A stretch of 64,000 nucleotides of DNA. Source: Pinus tabuliformis (Eukaryota > Streptophyta > Pinopsida > Pinales > Pinaceae). The notes beneath the pieces are model-generated. The model was given only the letters and a program-made list of their open reading frames with translations, searched no databases and had not been told where the DNA came from. The position numbers and the translations under genes were made by a program. This document shows, piece after piece, positions 37,367 to 50,643 of this stretch. Where the stretch lies: contig CM062819.1 in NCBI GenBank assembly GCA_031772625.1, positions 820,609,503 through 820,673,502 on the forward strand, given 5' to 3'. How positions within the stretch are numbered: position 1 is the first letter of the stretch; each line of letters opens with the position of its first letter.

Positions 37367-40300
37367 GTAATTGCTAGTGGATCCCAATTGTTGAATGTAC
37401 AAATATGGTGGGTTGCAACTCTAGTGTTCTCTTCAATCCTAGAAGTGGCAATGCAAGCATGAAAATATGGTACATAGAGATGTTATGGTAGGAAATTTGT
37501 GCACGCGTTTTGAAGAAACACGAAGGAATTTCTGCAAATGCAATTCACAGGTTTGTTTTGGGGTGAACCTTTTTAAATTCTTTTGCTTTTTATGGTATTG
37601 AATTTGTTGTCATCTGCCCCATTCCATTTTTTTGCAAGGGGCCATGGTATAATACAATTCAGTCTTCTTGGTGTTTGCCACTGACTATGTGATCCCACTG
37701 CGCAAATAGTTCTTATCGAATATCTTAATTATCCATTAAAGCAATCGATGAGTTTCATATTTTTGCACGTTGCTTCTCGATATAGAGTTCAGTTAAAAAT
37801 AAGAGCGAGAAGATGGGCCTGTGGATATTATTGGCTTTGGGGCTCAGTACATAGCTATTGTAGTCTTAGGCTTAACAATCCTTTCATATCATGATTGAGG
37901 GTTGTGGTTGTACATACCAGAGTGCCAAGCGGAGCGCTCAAAATTAAAAATCCTTATATTCGATCCTTGTATTCACATTGGAATTAGGCTAAATCAATTT
38001 TTGAAAATGCAAAATTGATATAACTTTTAATAGGCAATTAACGATCATAAATGCAACTAACAAATATATCGTACAATAAATAAAACAAAATTAAATTCAA
38101 AAAATAATAAGATAAAATATAGATATTTTTGTGGGGAAGGGGACATCTTTTAATAATTATCTACCTCTTGGAATTGCTTATTATTTAATATCCATGATCA
38201 TAATGAGGTTTGACATCAGAAATAAATATCCAAAAAAATTCTTTGTATACACATATTTCAAAAGCTATATAGGATCCATAAGGATAAGATAATGAATGAT
38301 AATGAATTTGTACTAGGAGTGCCTTTTAATTCTAAAAAGCAAATCTGATGGGACAAGGAAATAGATTGAGCTATTCCTATCCTTATCCTTTAAATTGTTT
38401 TTCCTAGTGGTTGAATTCTTGTTCCAAAAATGGGTCCATAAAGAATTTGCTTCTTTTACATTAATGACATGTCAAAGATAGTTGATTTTTAACTATAATC
38501 ACTACACATCTTTGACGATGGAGATAATAGTTGTGTAAACGGAATAAATTTTTAACCATAAGCACTGATGGAGATACTCATTATGTAAACGGAATGAGGT
38601 TCAATACATGAATTTGTAAACTTGACTTAGTTTTGGGTGTGTCCTAATCATTGTAATGCATGTAGTATGTTAAATGGTAAGGCTCACATATGACCCCATG
38701 AACTTTATTTCATGAGAATATATTTATACACATCCATAAGTAATATTAATTAACTACAATAGTGGCATGCATGAATATAGCTTTAGTCATCCCAATCCCA
38801 TTCCCATATACAATAAAGGTGAATGAATTGACTGATCCATTGTAATCATGTAGTATGTTAAATGGTAAAGCTCACATATAACCCCATGACCTTTATTTCA
38901 TGGGAATATATATATACACATCCATAAGTAATGTTATTTAACTACAATAATGGCATGCATGAATATAGCCTTAGTCACCCCAATCCCATTCCCATATACA
39001 ATAAAGATGAATGAATTGACTAACCCACTACACTATGTAGAAGATTATTTATCCCATACTCGACATTATATATATCTTGCATCATAGTTGTAATGATGAA
39101 CACAAGATAGGTATAGGGAAAGGTATAGGATGAATACTATGTAGTTTTGAAGTAAAAGATACTAAACTTTTATCAAAATGTTATTATTAATAATTTTTCA
39201 ATACTAATTTTAGGAGATAAGGGTTTATTAGTAAAGTTGTTTAAGAATTTTAATGGTCAGAGAAGAAAATATATATAAGAATGACAAACCATGGTTTTTA
39301 AGTGTGGATAGGTTTTTAACATTTTTTAAGGATATAATAATGGGAATAGGGAATTGAGAGGAGTTAATTAAAGTTAGAAATATAGAAATTAGACCAAAGG
39401 AATGGTGCTTAGTAAAATATGTTTGAAAACCTTTATTATGAGATTATTTCAAGAAAAGTTAAGAATTACTACATATAATACATGAAAGGCCATGTTGTTA
39501 TTAGTAAATTTATGGAGATCTAAACATTAAAGTAAAATCTAACCTAGTAGGTGAGAACCATATGGGAATGTAAAGGGTAGTTGACCTCAAATTTGGCTCT
39601 AAGGGATTCTGTTTTTCTATATTCAGTAGCATGGAAGACTATGAAAGTGTATTTATAGAGGGACCCTAATTCTTCAACTTTTTTAATCTCCACCTAAACC
39701 ATTGGATACAAATGTTTAACCTAAGAAAATAAGATTTCACATAGGCACCAATTTGGATTCACATGTACTCACTCTTGTAAGAATAATTAAAGGAAGAGAC
39801 TCTGGTTGGGGTTATAAACACAATATTCATCTTCATCAATACCTCAAAAGTTATGAGGAAAAGTATGCAAAATTCTTATGCCTACATATATGTATACATC
39901 AATGGTTCTTGAGTTGTACCAAACTCAATTTGCATCAACTTACAAGATATTAAATGATTACAAACCCTAAACCGTGAATATGCACCTTTTAGATGTTAAA
40001 ATGGCATGAGTAAGCTCATATCTTAATATATTGTTCCCTTAATTCAACATCAACGTAAGAAAAATACGTGGAAGAAACAAATCGAGATGGATTTACGAAA
40101 GCTCGTTGAAAATGCAAACCAAATATAAAACCCTTATATGAAGTGTCCAAACATACTTAAGAAAATGAAAATAATTTCAATATATGCTAGAAGAGAACAA
40201 TGTGATGGAGAATACCCATTAAAAACCACCTAATTTGGTTACATGAGAAGTTTCATAACTTAAATTCTACGACTGCTTATGGAGGAGACTAAGAGGAGGA

Positions 40301-41690
40301 AAACACGTTCCAAGAAATAGAGCTTATGTATAGGAAGAGAGAAGACCATCAAATATGAAACCCAAAAATAGAAAAAGGATTCGGACAAGGAAATGGAAGA
40401 ATGATTGAGAATGGATGTAAATGAATAATTCTCACACTAGTACAATTGGGCTCAAAAAATATATTTTACTATGACAATATTTTTTTAGAAAAACCCTTTG
40501 TGTATTTTTTGTCCAGAAAATTGGCTACAATTTAATTTTTTTCTTAGATTTTTGTGATATACATTAATATATACATATTTATAAAAGCCCCATTATCATG
40601 ATTGACAAGTAAATTCGAATTTACATTGTAACTATCATCACATAAATGGCCTATCTAAATGTCATTTTTTCCATGTTATTAATGTCTATATATCCATGTT
40701 TAAGCATCAATATATTGACATATAGATGCTATTTTGATTATTCTCCATTGAAAGGTTAAGATTATTATGATCATGGCTACTTATATTTTCAAGATACTTA
40801 TCAATTAGAAGTCAACAAACCAATGTTATCCTCATAGTTTTTTAAAATCATATACTGCTTGTAAATATATTATTGCAATCGTTCTATTGGAGGGCCTAAA
40901 AAACTAGTTGACTAGTTCAAATGGTCAACCACTGTAAAGAGTACATCAACCAAGTATTGTTATCAACAAGGTAGTTGGGTTCGTTGACTACGTGGTCAAG
41001 TAAATCATCGAAGATAGTTATGGTAGTTCTAACTGGCTTCTTCTGATGTTAATGTATAAGTAGACATGGATATGCAATGTAAAGGGTTGTCATTGATGAT
41101 CATATTATTTAAAGACTACTTGTTGTGACTTCCACCATTACTTTCTTCTCTTCCTTGTTTTATGCATGCATGCATATATATTTTTGTCTTTTATGTATTA
41201 GAGGAAGAAAAAATGAATATAAATCCAAGTGGAATGTGGAAATACAAACCTATGTTCAACCTACAAAAAAATAAATGGAATAAAAAGAAAAATAATATTT
41301 GAAATATGTGATACCATAGACCCTTATCCATCCAAAAGAGAAGAAGATCCAAAGGAATGATAAGTTAATGGAACACCGACTGTATTTGAGTTAGAAGACA
41401 AAAATTAATCATGTGAAAAAGTGAAAGTAGCAATGATAGTTATGGAATTGGAGCTCTACAAAATTGCCATTCCTGAACCCATTTTTGTTTTGAGGCCTAT
41501 TTGGTTGCTAGTTATTGATCCTGTTAAGCTTCCTTGCTTTTTTATGACTCATTTGTGCTAGTTTTGTTATGAATTTCATTAATTTCTTTTTCTTGTTCTT
41601 CAATGATTATGGGATATTCCTTTCGTAAAAAAAATCTTGACCTTAAGTGGATATTCTCAACAAAAACAATTATATAGATGGGAAGTGTCA
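37367..41690. other. AT-rich intergenic DNA without recognised genes
   Basis: Only short frames without similarity. A ~188-bp tandem duplication lies at about 38652-39027. No transposon protein, tRNA or splice-supported gene was seen. Confidence 0.6.
38652..39027. repeat. 188-bp tandem duplication
   Basis: The word gtagtatgttaaatggtaa occurs at 38662 and 38850. Both units continue through ggcatgcatgaatatagc and cccattcccatatacaataa. Confidence 0.92.
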
Positions 41691-41886
41691 CTTCCTCAGT
41701 GTTGTATACAAGTATTTCCACTTTACTATTAGGATTTTCAATTGGCTAGGGTGGTAGTTGTGTAGGTATAGGTTGATGTTGGTTAGATGGAAACTAAAGT
41801 TGTTGAGGTTGTTTCTGGTACATGATATTGTTGTTGAACATAAGGATTTTTTGGTTGTTGGAATTGTTGAAAAGGAGGGGGTTTGT
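41691..41886 (-). mobile_element. Gypsy-type gag, Gln/Pro-rich part, left of an inserted LTR element
   Basis: The minus strand encodes Pro/Gln-rich gag sequence (segments such as PPPFQQFQQPKNPYVQQQ). The matching Gln/Pro-rich part upstream lies at 46716 onward, so the LTR element 41887-46715 is inserted within this gag. Confidence 0.65.
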
Positions 41887-43233
41887 TGATCCAAGTGGAT
41901 CTTCAAAAAGTACCAATGGCATGGTAAAACACTCAAAAATAAAGGTGGAAGAATTTGGATAAACTTAGCATTGGATCGAAGTGCTTGTCATCCTAACTAC
42001 AACAGTGTTGTCAACACTCAAATCCGAGTTCATATGAAGAAGTTAGAGTAAGTCAAATTTTATGTTTGACTTGGACAGATGGCAGGAGGAGATGACATGA
42101 CAGACACTCTCAGCGAATGGGGAAGCGCCAAGTGGCAGGGTTCCATTGGCCCTACATATCGCAGATTGCAGAAGGAAGAGGTCACGACTTAAAGAAAATC
42201 GGCCCCAAGCAAGCCATGATTACAATGCAATCAAATCACAATCGCCCATCACAAAAGGAGAAGGTGAAAGAACCGGTCCCCGAAGCAAGTCTTGGTTGAA
42301 ATAAAATATATCGCAATCACAGAATTATGTTGTGATTTGCAATATCGCAATCGCGTTTAGGAAACGGGAAGCAATTGCATGTTGTATTAATTTTGGTTTC
42401 CGCCAATTGTGATTTGCAATATGGACTCCCAAACCTGATATCTTATATATCGTAGTTAATAGTTCGTCGCGTCGGCAGTTATCGCAGGGTGCCTGATGTA
42501 TGGGATTTTAGTCTCTCCGTCGATTGGAAACGCCGATAGTAAAAGGTCGTTGGGTTAGATGTGCAGCTAATAATTTTGCCATATTTATGAGGTTTGTTTC
42601 CACATATTATGTGGAACTTGAGATCCTCTATATTAAACAAAATAGACCCGCATACTAAACTTGTCATTGGTTTAAAACTGCCTGGGAATTGAGAGATTTA
42701 CCAACAGCATATATAAAGGACTATTCACGTTGGTGAGAGAGGGGGAGAAGTTGTGGGATTTCTCAAAATACCATTGCAGAGTAGCGGCACCTACTCCCGG
42801 CATGTGGCCATAACCTTGCCTCAAGTATCTAAAGGTTCCGAGAGGTGCAGGAAGCCCAATTATTAGAATTGGGCATTCGAACAAGCATTTCTACACGATT
42901 TTTCACTAGGATTTTGGTGTGCTCTTTGTTTCTAGAGCTGGGCTCTCCATTTGTCAGTCATCTTCCATATTGGAGGTCTAAGGGTGTTTATGTAAACTCT
43001 ACTTGTATTTCTTATCTTTTCATGCCACTTAATAAATGAAGGCCTCCCCACTATTGATCCAGGCCCGGAGACGTAGTCCAAATTGGATGAAGTCCATAAT
43101 AAAATCTCTTTGTCTTGATCTCGTGCATGATTATGTCTTTTTATCTTCGTTTTATATTCTTATGTTCCATGGTTTTTAACAAGCTCAATTACATGTAATT
43201 CCGATGCATCTATAAGAAAAAAATCCTTGATCA
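41887..43233 (+). repeat. 5' LTR of the 41887-46715 element
   Basis: Co-linear with 45367-46715. It contains a cluster of ATCGCAAT/ATTGCGAT inverted words around 42300-42430 that is also present in the partner LTR. Confidence 0.88.
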
Positions 43234-43601
43234 AGTGGTATCAGAGCAAGTATTAGTTGACGTGAGTGCTTGAGTATGCTAACCAGAAACAAGCTTCAAA
43301 GGATGTACGCTATGAAGAGGAGACATGGCAGATGTTGAAGCGAGTTGGGAAGAGAAGCAGCCTTTTGCTGATAGGAAATTATGTGCGTGAATGACCGAAT
43401 GTGCATCCATGGAGGATGATAAAGAAATAAACGAAGCCTTCCTGAGGATGTCCTAAATGGTGGAGATCATGTATGGCACATATGAGAAAAGAAGAGAGGA
43501 GGAGAAAGGAAGATCTGAAAGAAATGCTTCATCCACATCTTCTGATGCGTATGCATCTTATTCACCGCCTTCCTTGTCTTCTCATCCCTTGAATGTGGAG
43601 A

Positions 43602-44700
43602 TTAACCAGAGGCTTCAATAAGAGAATGTTGAATTAAAGAGGCTACTACGGGAAGAGAAAGAGGAGAAACAGAGGTTCTACACCAGCTGCAAGTTAAAGA
43701 TGAGGATTTGGAAAAGCTGCAGCGTAACTCCCGTGAGGTAAAGAGCAATTCTTCAACTCCGTGCTTTTTTCCTGATAATAGTTTCGCCGCTTTTGAAGAA
43801 CATACCACAGGTATTAGCTCCAAACTGTTAAAGAGAATGGGGTATGAGGGGAAAGGCCTTGGCATTAATGACTAGGGCATCATAAACCCCATCAAAGTAG
43901 TGGAATTACCCCGGCATACAGGACTTGGGTATGTCAGGAAGCAGATTGGGGAATGCGCTAAAATAACAAAAAAACCATCAATGACAGATGATGAGAAGCC
44001 CTCTCCAATTCTTTCCAAATCAACCTTGGAGGTAAAAGATGTTGATTTATCTTTAGTTTCATCTTCACATAATATAATTTATGTTGGAAATGTGGAGATG
44101 CCCATTACAGGGACAAGCATGAGACTCCTTACCAAGATGAGGTACAAAGGAGAAGGACTTGGTGTTAATGGCCAAGGCATAACTCAACCATGGAGGTTGA
44201 GCAAAAACCTCGATTTGCAAGTTTGGGGTACACTGAGGAACAATGCTCAAAGGTGTCAAAAGCTTCCATGACATTTTTGAACCCATCAAGAAAAGAGGAT
44301 GATGGGAATAAATCACCATCAACCTATGTTTGTATGAATTTCAGAAAAAGAGCTGAGTCAAGCTCTTGTTCCCATGATCGTACCAGAGACCAACAGGAAA
44401 GGTATAACAAGACTTGGTATTCTAATGTTAATTTTGATTACAATCATATTGTTAATAATGAATGAAAATCATGGCATAGAAGAACTTGCAGTTTTTTTGC
44501 AGATTGCATAACCATGTGCTTGTTGAGTGTTACGGGCGAATAGCAACACGAAAGAGGATGAGGCGTGAAAGACCCTCTCAACAGTAGGCAAAGAAGAAGG
44601 TAGAGCATATTTGGACGAAGAAGACTTATTTATTCATTGTGGCAGAGGTGGGCATCAAAGAGCCACGTGTTGGAGGCTCCATCCAGAGTAGCGTCGCAAG
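43602..44700 (+). pseudogene. G-patch/zinc-knuckle gag-like remnant
   Basis: Two G-patch-like blocks are visible, one near 43810-43935 (SSKLLKRMGYEGKGLG, then TGLGYV) and one near 44115-44230 (MRLLTKMRYKGEGLGVNGQG). A knuckle-like CGRGGHQRATCWRLHPE follows near 44640-44690. The design parallels the gag-like proteins at 6786-7643 and 32912-33859. It is broken in several places. Confidence 0.65.
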
Positions 44701-44866
44701 GACAAAGCGTATGTGCACGAACTAGGTGTAACAATTGTTTAATCAAAAAATGCGCCGCGGGGAGACAACTCATTCACTTTGAAAGTGAAAGATGGTTTTT
44801 CTAGGTGTGGTAGAATGTCATGGCCTTATTTTTAAAATCATATGTTGCATGTTAAAATGTGAAAGT

Positions 44867-45062
44867 GATGATGTGTTTTCCACCACTTGTTGTAGCAGCA
44901 ATGATGTTTGGCCTTATTTTTGTAAATCATATGTTTTAGTGATGATGTGTTTTCCATCACTTGTCAAAGAAGCAATGGTGTTTGGCCTTATTTTTTAAAT
45001 CATGTGTTGCAGTGATGATGTGCTTTCCATCGCTTGTTGAAGCAACCATGATGTTTGGCCTT
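44867..45062. repeat. ~73-bp tandem repeats
   Basis: gatgatgtg-ttttcca units start at 44867, 44941 and 45014, each followed by tgtttggcctt, between the gag remnant and the 3' LTR. Confidence 0.85.
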
Positions 45063-45366
45063 GTATTGATAGTTGGGGTATTGTTTCCATTTTTATGTAA
45101 ACTTGACCACAGAGTATGTGTTATAAACTCATGGCAAGTACAAGATGCTTGGCTCATTATTGCTCATAGAATTAAGCATGTAATTTGCAAGATTATTGTA
45201 CTATAGGTTTTTTGGGGATGCAGGTGTTAGCTCATCGCTTATGGCTCTGAAGGACAAAGGTGAAGGAGAAGGAAGGATGGACCTATTAGGACACTTGTGG
45301 TGCAGACAATGTACACAACAGCTACAAATGCTTTTGGAGGACCAAAAGCTTCTCAATGGTGAGGAT

Positions 45367-46715
45367 TGATCCAGGTGGATCTTCAAAAAGTACCAGTGGC
45401 ATGGTAAAAGGCTCCAAAATTTAAAGTGGAAGAATTTTGATAAACTTAGCATCAGATCGAAATTCTCGTCATCTTGATTCCAACAGTGTGAACGACACTC
45501 AAATCCAAGTTCATATGAAGAAGCTAGAGCAAGTCAAAGTTTATGTTTGACTTGGATAGGCGGAAGGAGGAGATGACGTGGCAGACACTCTCAGTGAATG
45601 GGGAAGCACCAAGTGGTAGGCTTCCATTGGTCCCACATATCGTAGATCGCAGAAGGAAGAGGTTGTGTCTTATATAAAATAGGCCCCAAGCAAGCCATGG
45701 TTGCGATGCGATCAAATCACAATCGCTCATCCCAAAAGGGGAAGGTGAAAGAATCGGCCCCTGCAGCAAGTCCTGGTTACGATGCGATATATCGCAATTA
45801 CATAATTATGTCGCAATTTGTGATATCACAATCGCGTTTCACAAAGCGGAAGCAATTGCATGCTGTACTAATTTTGGTTTCCGTTGATTGTGATTTGCGA
45901 TATGGACTCTCGAACCCGATATATTATATATCGTGGTTAATAGTTTGTCGAGTCCACAGTTATCGCAGGGTGCCTGATGTATGGGATTTTAGTCTGTCCG
46001 CCGATAGGAAACACCAATAGTAAAAGTCCTCCGGGTTAAATGCGTGGTTAAGAGTTTTGCCATATTTATGAGGTTTGTTTCCACATATTATGTGGAACTC
46101 GAGATCCTCTGTATTAAAGAAAACAGACCCGCCTGCTAAACTTGTCATTGGTTTAGAACTGCCCAAGAATTGAGAGATTTATTGCCAACATATATAAATG
46201 ACTATCCGCGTTCGCCAAAGAGGGAGAGAAGTTGTGAGATTTCTCAAAATATCATTGTAGAGTAGTGGCACCTGCTCTCGGCAGGTGGCTGGAACCTTGC
46301 CTCAAGTATCTAAAGGTTCTGAGAGGTGTAGGAAGCCCAATTATCAAAATTGGGTGTTTGGACAGCCGTTTCTACATGATTTTTCACCAGGATTTCGGTG
46401 ATGATGTATGTTTCTAAAGATGGGCTCTCCATTTGTTAGTTATCTTCCAGATTGGAGGTATAAGGTTGTTTATGTAAAATCTACTTGTACTTCTTATCTT
46501 TTCATGCCACTTAATAAATGAAGGCCTCCCCACTGTTGAATCGGGCCCGGATACGTAGTCCAAATTGGACAAACTCCATAATCAAATCTCTGTGTCTTGA
46601 TCTCATGCGTGATTATGTATTTTTATCTTCGTTTTATATGCTTATGTTCCATGGTTTTTAACAATCCGAGTTACATGTAATTCCAGTGCATCTATAAGAA
46701 ACAAATCTTGGATCA
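45367..46715 (+). repeat. 3' LTR of the 41887-46715 element
   Basis: This 1349-bp partner of 41887-43233 starts TGATCCAGG and ends CTTGGATCA. Confidence 0.88.
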
Positions 46716-48341
46716 ATTGTTGTTGGTATGGCTATTGGAGGTATGATGGATCATAAGGTTGTTGAGGGTTATAGGGAGGTTGGTTTCCATAGGTGTGTAC
46801 TCACCAACTTTGTTGATAAGGTTGGTTCAGAAATTATTTTAGGAGGCCAATCCTACCATGGCATAGGAGTATTCCATGCATTTTTCACTCGATATCAAGA
46901 ATATTGAGGAAACTATCCCGAGAGATATCTATAGGTCAAGGCTGCCAAGTCCTTCTTGGCGGTGCAAAATACTAGGATGAATCTACTCATTCACCTTCTC
47001 TTTTATAGGTTCTCTTTAGCTACAAAATTGTTGGAAAATTTTCCATTGAGTGTTTCTATGTGAAGACTCCCCAAATTTCAATACTACCCAAAGGAAATTC
47101 ACGTAACGGTGTTTCTTTCTATGTTTATGGGAAAATATAAATAATACTTCATTGTGTCATTATTGCCTCTTTTTACCTTTCAACGTATCAATTTTAGAAC
47201 CAAGGGTATTTAAGAGGTTAGTTTTAAATTTTCTAAAAGATTTCCAAGTTCTTCTCTTGTAACTCCTATCAAAGTTGACCTAGTCACCTTTGAGAGAGAA
47301 TCTCTTTGTCGCTTACTAGATTTAGTTGTTCCTCTCGAGTATCTCTTGCAAAATTCAATAATTTCATCATAAGGTAAATGAGAAATCTCACCTTCCCCCA
47401 TAAGTTTAAGGACATCTATATAATCATCCTAGATTCCTTTTAAGAAAATTGTTTGGGTAAACTTAGGACTTAGACTACTTTGCTTTGATTTTTATAGATC
47501 ATAAGTACCTCTCTTAAAAATATTATATACTTTTATCCTCTTTTTGATACATCCTCAAATGTCTTCTTAATAATTTTGGATCTACAATAAGGTTAATAGT
47601 TTCTCAAAAATGTATTTCTTATGTCATTCCAATATAGCACAGTGGATTCCCCTAATCCCATAGACCATTTCAATGTAGAAGTTTTTAAAGTAGAGCATGG
47701 AATAGATGAAATCTTTGTGGATCACTTGATTATCCATATGTGCCACATAAAATATTAAATTCAAATAAGAAATCATAAGGGTCTTCAATAGGATTACCAT
47801 AGAAGATTAAAATAATAGAAGGAGGAATATTCTTCCTTTTTACCTCAGTTCCCAAGATTGTAGATGCATCTAGGATGCGAAATACAAAAGTAGTTTCATC
47901 ATCTTGGTTTTCTTCTTCTTTATCTTTAGCTCTTCTTCCTCCTACATTTGATCATCATTCATCATGGTCTTCCTTTTCTTTTATTTCTCTTTTTGCTTCA
48001 ATTCTTGCCAATTCTGCTCATATTTCTCTTTCTCTATCAAGAATTTATTGTTCTCTCTCTCTTTCATGTATTTCTTTCTCTTCTCTCTCTTTATGTTATC
48101 CTTATTTGTTTATGTCTTTGATTTCTCCTTAAAAAGAAATTGAAAATTCTCTAGTCTAATCAAATATTCTCTTTAATGTTTTACTGAGCAAGTGAGGTTT
48201 TTCTCTCTCGGATGTTTGTAGTTCTTCAAGCACTGGTTGAGGAATTGATTTTCTTAGTTTTTTTACTAAGGAGGTTTTTGGTTGTACTTTTTTCCTCTTT
48301 TCTTGTTGAGAGAATAATGCTTTTATTTCTACAAGTGTCAA
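46716..48341 (-). mobile_element. Ty3/gypsy-type gag, copy B
   Basis: Minus-strand gag sequence runs from about 48341 (MTLVEIKALFSQQEKRKK) through a charged region and the gag core to MGEGEISHLPYDEIIEF near 47400, then into Pro/Gln-rich sequence (PYNPQQPYDPSYLQ near 46760). It is cut by the LTR element at 41887-46715 and is broken in several places. It is near-identical to copy A where both are present. Confidence 0.75.
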
Positions 48342-48741
48342 CCTTTTCCCTGTGGATTGTTTTTGTTCAATTTTTTCAATATTTATTCTTCTAAAAATTT
48401 GTGTAGTTTGTTCTTCTCATTCTTATTTAGTTTTCGATGTTCTTGGTACCACTATAGGTTGATAAGTAGTGGGAGAGTTTTGTTTTATGTAACTAACTTT
48501 CTTATCTCTAGGTCTAATGTATTAATGCATATATAATATAATTACAAACTAAAAGGTAATTCAAAATTGCATATATAAACATGAATATGACTCTCAAAGA
48601 CTCCACTAAAGTAAATATGTAGGTTCTTACCTCTTGTCTTCTTGCCTCACTCCTCCATGTCCTAAATTTTTATATTTTGAAAAATTAAATGTAAAATTTC
48701 AAGAAAAAATTCTAGCTCTAACTCTAACCTAACGTGTGCTT

Positions 48742-48759
48742 CCCTTGCAACGGTACCAA
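48742..48759 (-). other. Degenerate primer-binding site of the gypsy-type element (copy B)
   Basis: Same minus-strand TTGGTACCGTTGCAAGGG as at 4052-4069. Confidence 0.5.
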
Positions 48760-50643
48760 AATTTTTAGGCTAATTTAGAAGCATAAATTAGGACATATTA
48801 ATTTAATCAATCCAAGTGTCCATAAACTTGGAAGAATATGACTATATGTAGAGAATTAGACTCAAAATTTTGTTGCCACGTTAAGAAATGGAAAATGATC
48901 ATTTGTCCTAAATATTAGAGCTAAGTTGCTTAAGTTAACTAGTAGGAAAATTAAAATCTAAAACTCTAAATTGGAAAAATCAAGAAATCATGAAACAAAA
49001 CTATGATTTAACAACTCAAACAACTAAAAGAAACTAATCACACTTCTTTAAAGTAAAAGAAAATTTCTTGAAAGTGAAAGCGCACTACTTAAAATATTTT
49101 GGAAGATCAAACATTCACCAACATCCCACAAGTTGTAGTTTCTTTGGATTCAAAAGGAAACAATGGTTGACTCCTAAGTCTCATACTTATCTATCATTGT
49201 TTAGTTTAGGAATTAAAATAAAAGGACATATTCAAAAATGGAAAGAATGCTTAAGTAAGTCCAATTTGGTGAACATGCATGCATTGTGACCTTGTCCAAA
49301 TGGATGGACTCCCCTAATATTTTACTCAACTCTTAAATAAGCTTGTTTTGCAACACATTTACTAATCTATGAAAGTAAGATTTATAATTCTTTGATGAAA
49401 TACTAGTTTGATAAGCAATGCATGTACTAGGGCCTTTTCCAATGGATGGACATTCCTAATATTTTACCTAGTCTATCAATAAGCTTGTCTTCAAGAGTCT
49501 TAACTAATCTATAATTAAAAAAGACTGGATTTTTTTATGAACAATAATAAAGCTATGATATCTAATAGAGAAATAAGGATAATAATGTAAAATAGAGTAT
49601 TATGCATAGGTGTATACAAGTAAAAGAATGAAATTGAAAATAGGATTAAGATAGCTAAAATATCATGAAATTAAATGTTTTCTCACATACATATGGAAGG
49701 GAAACATGTGAAAATATTCACTAGCATATATACTTAAGGACTGCAAATGGAAACATGGAAACATGAGATTGTGGGGGTAGTTACACCTTAGCTTGCACAT
49801 GGAAGGCTACCAAATAATGAAAAACCACAAAGGTTGTATGTATTACTAATAAAGAAGCTAAAATTAGAGCTTCAATGATGAATTTTCTTAAGATCAAAGT
49901 TATAATACAAATCTAAGAGTTTAAAATTAAAAATTTGTTTGGCAAGCTTCACTAGCTTTACTTTTATACACAAGCTTTGAAACAAATTACTTTAAATTTT
50001 CTTTAGAGCTAACAAGAAAATATTCTAGTATTTCTTCTTAATAAATGTAATCTTACACACATTGGCCAAGATCATTGGAAAAATCACATTTTAGCATATC
50101 TAGATGAAGTTCTTGTGTAAATATGTGTTTTAGTAAACAAAGTGGCCACATTGATAGCGCGTTGACTAGACCTTTGTGAGTTCTTTTTCATGAAGTGAAG
50201 GTGAATATCACCATCCTAGGATCATGGGTGACAAAATCCATGTCCCTATTTTTACCCAACTTGTTTGCAATATCAAAACAAATGGGCATTTACTAAAAAT
50301 GTCATTTTCCAATAAAAATTAGGTAGATTGGATTTACAATGCATACATCTTCATGAAATTCTAAAATTAAAAATGAATAACAAAATACTTTAGGGAGTCA
50401 TTTCATGATCAAAATTTGTTCAAAATGTAATGAAAGATATATGAAATGGGTTTATTAAGGTCATATTTTTGTTCAAAATGTAACAAAAGTGATATGAAAT
50501 AGGTTATTAAGGCTAGGATGTTGTATTTTATCAGAGTAAAATGTCATCAACATAGAGGATCAACAAGGAGTTATAATTTTACTAATAAAATAAATGGAAT
50601 AAGTCGTGAGATTATCCTTTTGACCTAATTTTGTCTCTACTAT
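48760..50643. other. AT-rich stretch, probable gypsy LTR sequence (copy B), no gene
   Basis: Near-identical to 4070-5958 of copy A. I see no coding sequence. Confidence 0.45.

Larger units (their letters stand above)
41887..46715 (+). mobile_element. LTR retrotransposon with G-patch gag-like remnant, plus strand
   Basis: LTRs of about 1347 bp (41887-43233) and 1349 bp (45367-46715) start TGATCCA and end GATCA. The primer site TGGTATCAGAGC lies at 43236-43247, two bases after the 5' LTR. The flanks show an imperfect 5-bp duplication (TTTGT/ATTGT). The interior is only ~2.1 kb, with a G-patch/zinc-knuckle gag-like remnant and a tandem array, and no pol. LTR divergence is around a tenth by eye, so it is old, with several breaks. 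Confidence 0.88.
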
